DNA of 51,501 nt, from contig DASWMI010000146.1 in the NCBI GenBank assembly GCA_036399835.1, positions 1-51,501 of the forward strand, in the 5' to 3' direction. The translations under genes and the position numbers were made by a program. Positions 49,999-51,501 of the stretch are shown here, piece after piece. Within the stretch, counting starts at the first letter, position 1. The number at the start of each line of letters is the position of its first letter. The stretch is from DASYML01 sp036399835 (lineage in GTDB: Bacteria > Acidobacteriota > Blastocatellia > Pyrinomonadales > Pyrinomonadaceae). The notes under the pieces were generated by a model, which worked only from the letters and a program-made list of their open reading frames with translations, did no database searches and was not told where the DNA came from.

Positions 49999-51264
49999 TT
50001 AGCCGCTAAGGATGGCGGCCTCCGAGTCAGCATAGCGCGTGGCATAGCCGCGTGCGAAGTAGATGGCGAGCAGGAAGGCCACGAACATGATGACGGCGGC
50101 GGTCCAGAAGGTGAGGCGCAAAGAATGGTCGCTCATGTGGTGCATCTTCTGGTCCATGCCTGGAGTCGCCACGGCGCTGTAGATAAGCAGGGATGAGATT
50201 AGTGGTCCAACTGTGCGCGCGAGGCTGGCGACAGATTGTGTGATGCCGAGCACGCCGCCCTGCTCTCCGCGCCCGACGCTCTTTGAAGCGAGGCCCGTCA
50301 GCGAAGGGGTCGAGAGGCCGTTGCCGATGGCAAAGGTCGCGCCGACCAGGAGGAGCGTCGCCAGCCCCGTGTGCGCGCCGACCAGCGGCATGAAAAAGAG
50401 GCTCGCTGTAAAGAGCAGCGCGCCCAACACGACGAGCCGTGTTTCGCCGAACATCTGGACCAGCCGCCCGATTAGCCCTCCCTGTATAATCGCGCCGACG
50501 ACACCGACAAAGACGAAGAGCCAACCCGTGTGATGCGCGTCGTATCCGAAGCGATACATGGTGAAGAGTCCGAAGGAGGTGGTCATGATCGAGAAGGCAA
50601 CGATGAATAGAAAATAGATGATAAGGATAAAGGCGAGGCGCGATTGCTTGAGTGCCTGCGCGAGCTGAGACCACCTGCCGGTCGCGGCTGAGACGCGCGC
50701 CGGGTGGTCCTTCGTGACGGTCTCGGGCAGCGTAAAATAGAGCAGGACGGCATTGGCGAAGGCCAGCGCAGAGGCGAAGAGGAAGGGCACGTTGATTCCC
50801 CAGCGGCTGAGCACGCCGCCGATGGCTGGTCCAAAAATGAATCCCATCCCGAAGGCCGCGCCGACCAGCCCCATCCCCTTCGCGCGGTTTTCGGGCGTCG
50901 TGATGTCGGCGATGTAGGCTTGAGCCGTGGAGATGTTGCCGCCCGTGATGCCGTCCAGGATGCGTCCGGCGAAAAGCATCCAGAGCGTCTGGGCCAGCCC
51001 CATGATGAGAAATCCGAGACCCGTGCCGATGATGCTGAAGAATAGTATGGGCCGCCTGCCGTAACGGTCCGAGAGCCTTCCCAGGATTGGCGTAAAAATA
51101 AGCTGCATAATCGAGTAGGAAGCGAAAAGCAGTCCGACCGAGCGCGCAGACGCGTTGAACCTGGACCCTTCAACATAAAAGGGAAGCACCGGAATGACTA
51201 TGCCGAAGCCTACGAGGTCTATGAAGATCGTGATGAAGATAACCAGCAGCGGAGAGCGTTTCAT
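49999..51264 (-). CDS. MFS transporter, TetA-like
   Basis: A 421-residue, 12-helix major facilitator protein. It has IDLVGFGIVIPVLPFY in helix 1, the loop signature GRLSDRYGRRPILF, and motif C-like GAAFGMGFIFGPAIGG in helix 5, which marks drug:H+ antiporters of the TetA type. Drug efflux is inferred from the family. The ATG at 51264 has no Shine-Dalgarno sequence, as an inverted-repeat arm begins seven bases upstream, so translation may be leaderless or depend on the fold of the repeat. Confidence 0.92.
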   Translation of the reverse strand: MKRSPLLVIFITIFIDLVGFGIVIPVLPFYVEGSRFNASARSVGLLFASYSIMQLIFTPILGRLSDRYGRRPILFFSIIGTGLGFLIMGLAQTLWMLFAGRILDGITGGNISTAQAYIADITTPENRAKGMGLVGAAFGMGFIFGPAIGGVLSRWGINVPFLFASALAFANAVLLYFTLPETVTKDHPARVSAATGRWSQLAQALKQSRLAFILIIYFLFIVAFSIMTTSFGLFTMYRFGYDAHHTGWLFVFVGVVGAIIQGGLIGRLVQMFGETRLVVLGALLFTASLFFMPLVGAHTGLATLLLVGATFAIGNGLSTPSLTGLASKSVGRGEQGGVLGITQSVASLARTVGPLISSLLIYSAVATPGMDQKMHHMSDHSLRLTFWTAAVIMFVAFLLAIYFARGYATRYADSEAAILSG

Positions 51265-51270
51265 TACGAA

Positions 51271-51362
51271 TTTGCGATTTTAGATTTTAGATTTGCGATT
51301 GCTGGTTTGCGATTATCGAGCGGCGACCCTTGCTCTTCAAATCTAAAATCTAAAATCGCAAA
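51271..51362. repeat. Inverted repeat with a perfect 25-bp arm
   Basis: A 25-base arm (51271-51295), made of TTTGCGATTTTAGATTTTAG words, is the exact reverse complement of 51338-51362, and about ten more bases match outside. It lies between the DoxX stop (51381) and the MFS start (51264), both on the minus strand. Confidence 0.9.
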
Positions 51363-51380
51363 TCTAAAATTCTAGCTTTT

Positions 51381-51501
51381 CTATCTTTTTCTGCCGCGCA
51401 TCAAAAGCTCGTCTATGGAAAGTCGCCCGCCGCCCGAGATGATGAGCGCGATAGCCATCGCCAGCAGTGCGAGCGTGAATTCGATGCCGCGCGGCATAAA
51501 G
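51381..51501 (-). CDS. DoxX-family membrane protein (C-terminal fragment)
   Basis: The last 39 codons of a gene that starts beyond the window. The visible part ends with a helix (GIEFTLALLAMAIALIISGGG) and the tail RLSIDELLMRGRKR, which match the end of DoxX/SURF4-like four-helix proteins. It is open at the window edge, not truncated by mutation. Confidence 0.75.
   Translation of the reverse strand, partial: FMPRGIEFTLALLAMAIALIISGGGRLSIDELLMRGRKR

Overview
The window reads as a chromosomal piece from an uncultured-type, GC-rich soil or thermal bacterium, most likely Acidobacteriota (Blastocatellia-like). This is inference from the gene mix: a membrane-anchored Ser/Thr kinase with an N-terminal zinc ribbon, an RsbU-type phosphatase, a secreted S9 peptidase, an M48 protease fused to a beta-propeller, a Spy-like periplasmic protein, DUF421 and many small hypothetical proteins. 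No rRNA, CRISPR array, transposase or phage module is visible. Genes lie on both strands in short operons.

Layout. 0-4 kb: an AbrB-type and an XRE-type regulator, then a tight run of small proteins (one with four DnaJ-type CxxCxGxG zinc motifs), a Crp/Fnr regulator and a single-domain response regulator. 4.1-7.2 kb: two tandem cobalamin-dependent radical SAM proteins. 7.4-8.9 kb: an APC permease. 9-13.5 kb (minus strand): a DNA polymerase I that lacks the 5'-nuclease domain and is interrupted by a 356-residue LAGLIDADG intein, plus an MFS transporter and a small membrane protein. 13.5-15.7 kb: QueF, TlyA and a Cys-rich protein. 15.7-16.35 kb: three DnaA-box-like sites, a promoter and an apparently undescribed structured RNA of about 518 nt with its own terminator. 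16.5-26 kb: M48/propeller protein, NAD kinase, dicarboxylate-type symporter, rhomboid protease and Dxs. 26.3-29 kb: Spy-like protein, an arsI/arsR divergent pair, and a DksA-type zinc finger fused to a PP2C phosphatase. 29.1-34.6 kb: kinase, tRNA-Ser(GCT), DUF421 and GltX. 34.8-41.2 kb: NTF2-like protein, a very small transcription unit (strong promoter, 11-codon ORF, structured 3' part, terminator), HutI, S9 peptidase and two paralogous unknown proteins. 41.3-43.7 kb: an RsbQ-like hydrolase with a PAS hybrid histidine kinase. 44-51.5 kb: an aconitase-superfamily protein with reversed domain order, CYTH protein, DUF3298-type lipoprotein, DUF488, GNAT, MFS and the end of a DoxX gene.

Two genome-wide habits stand out. 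Many genes are followed, within a few tens of bases of the stop codon, by inverted repeats whose arms are built from short tandem words; three of these belong to one homologous dispersed family of about 150-190 bp. Second, the 7-mer palindrome TGGWCCA occurs about 50 times by eye in this window, well above a rough composition-based expectation of about 7.
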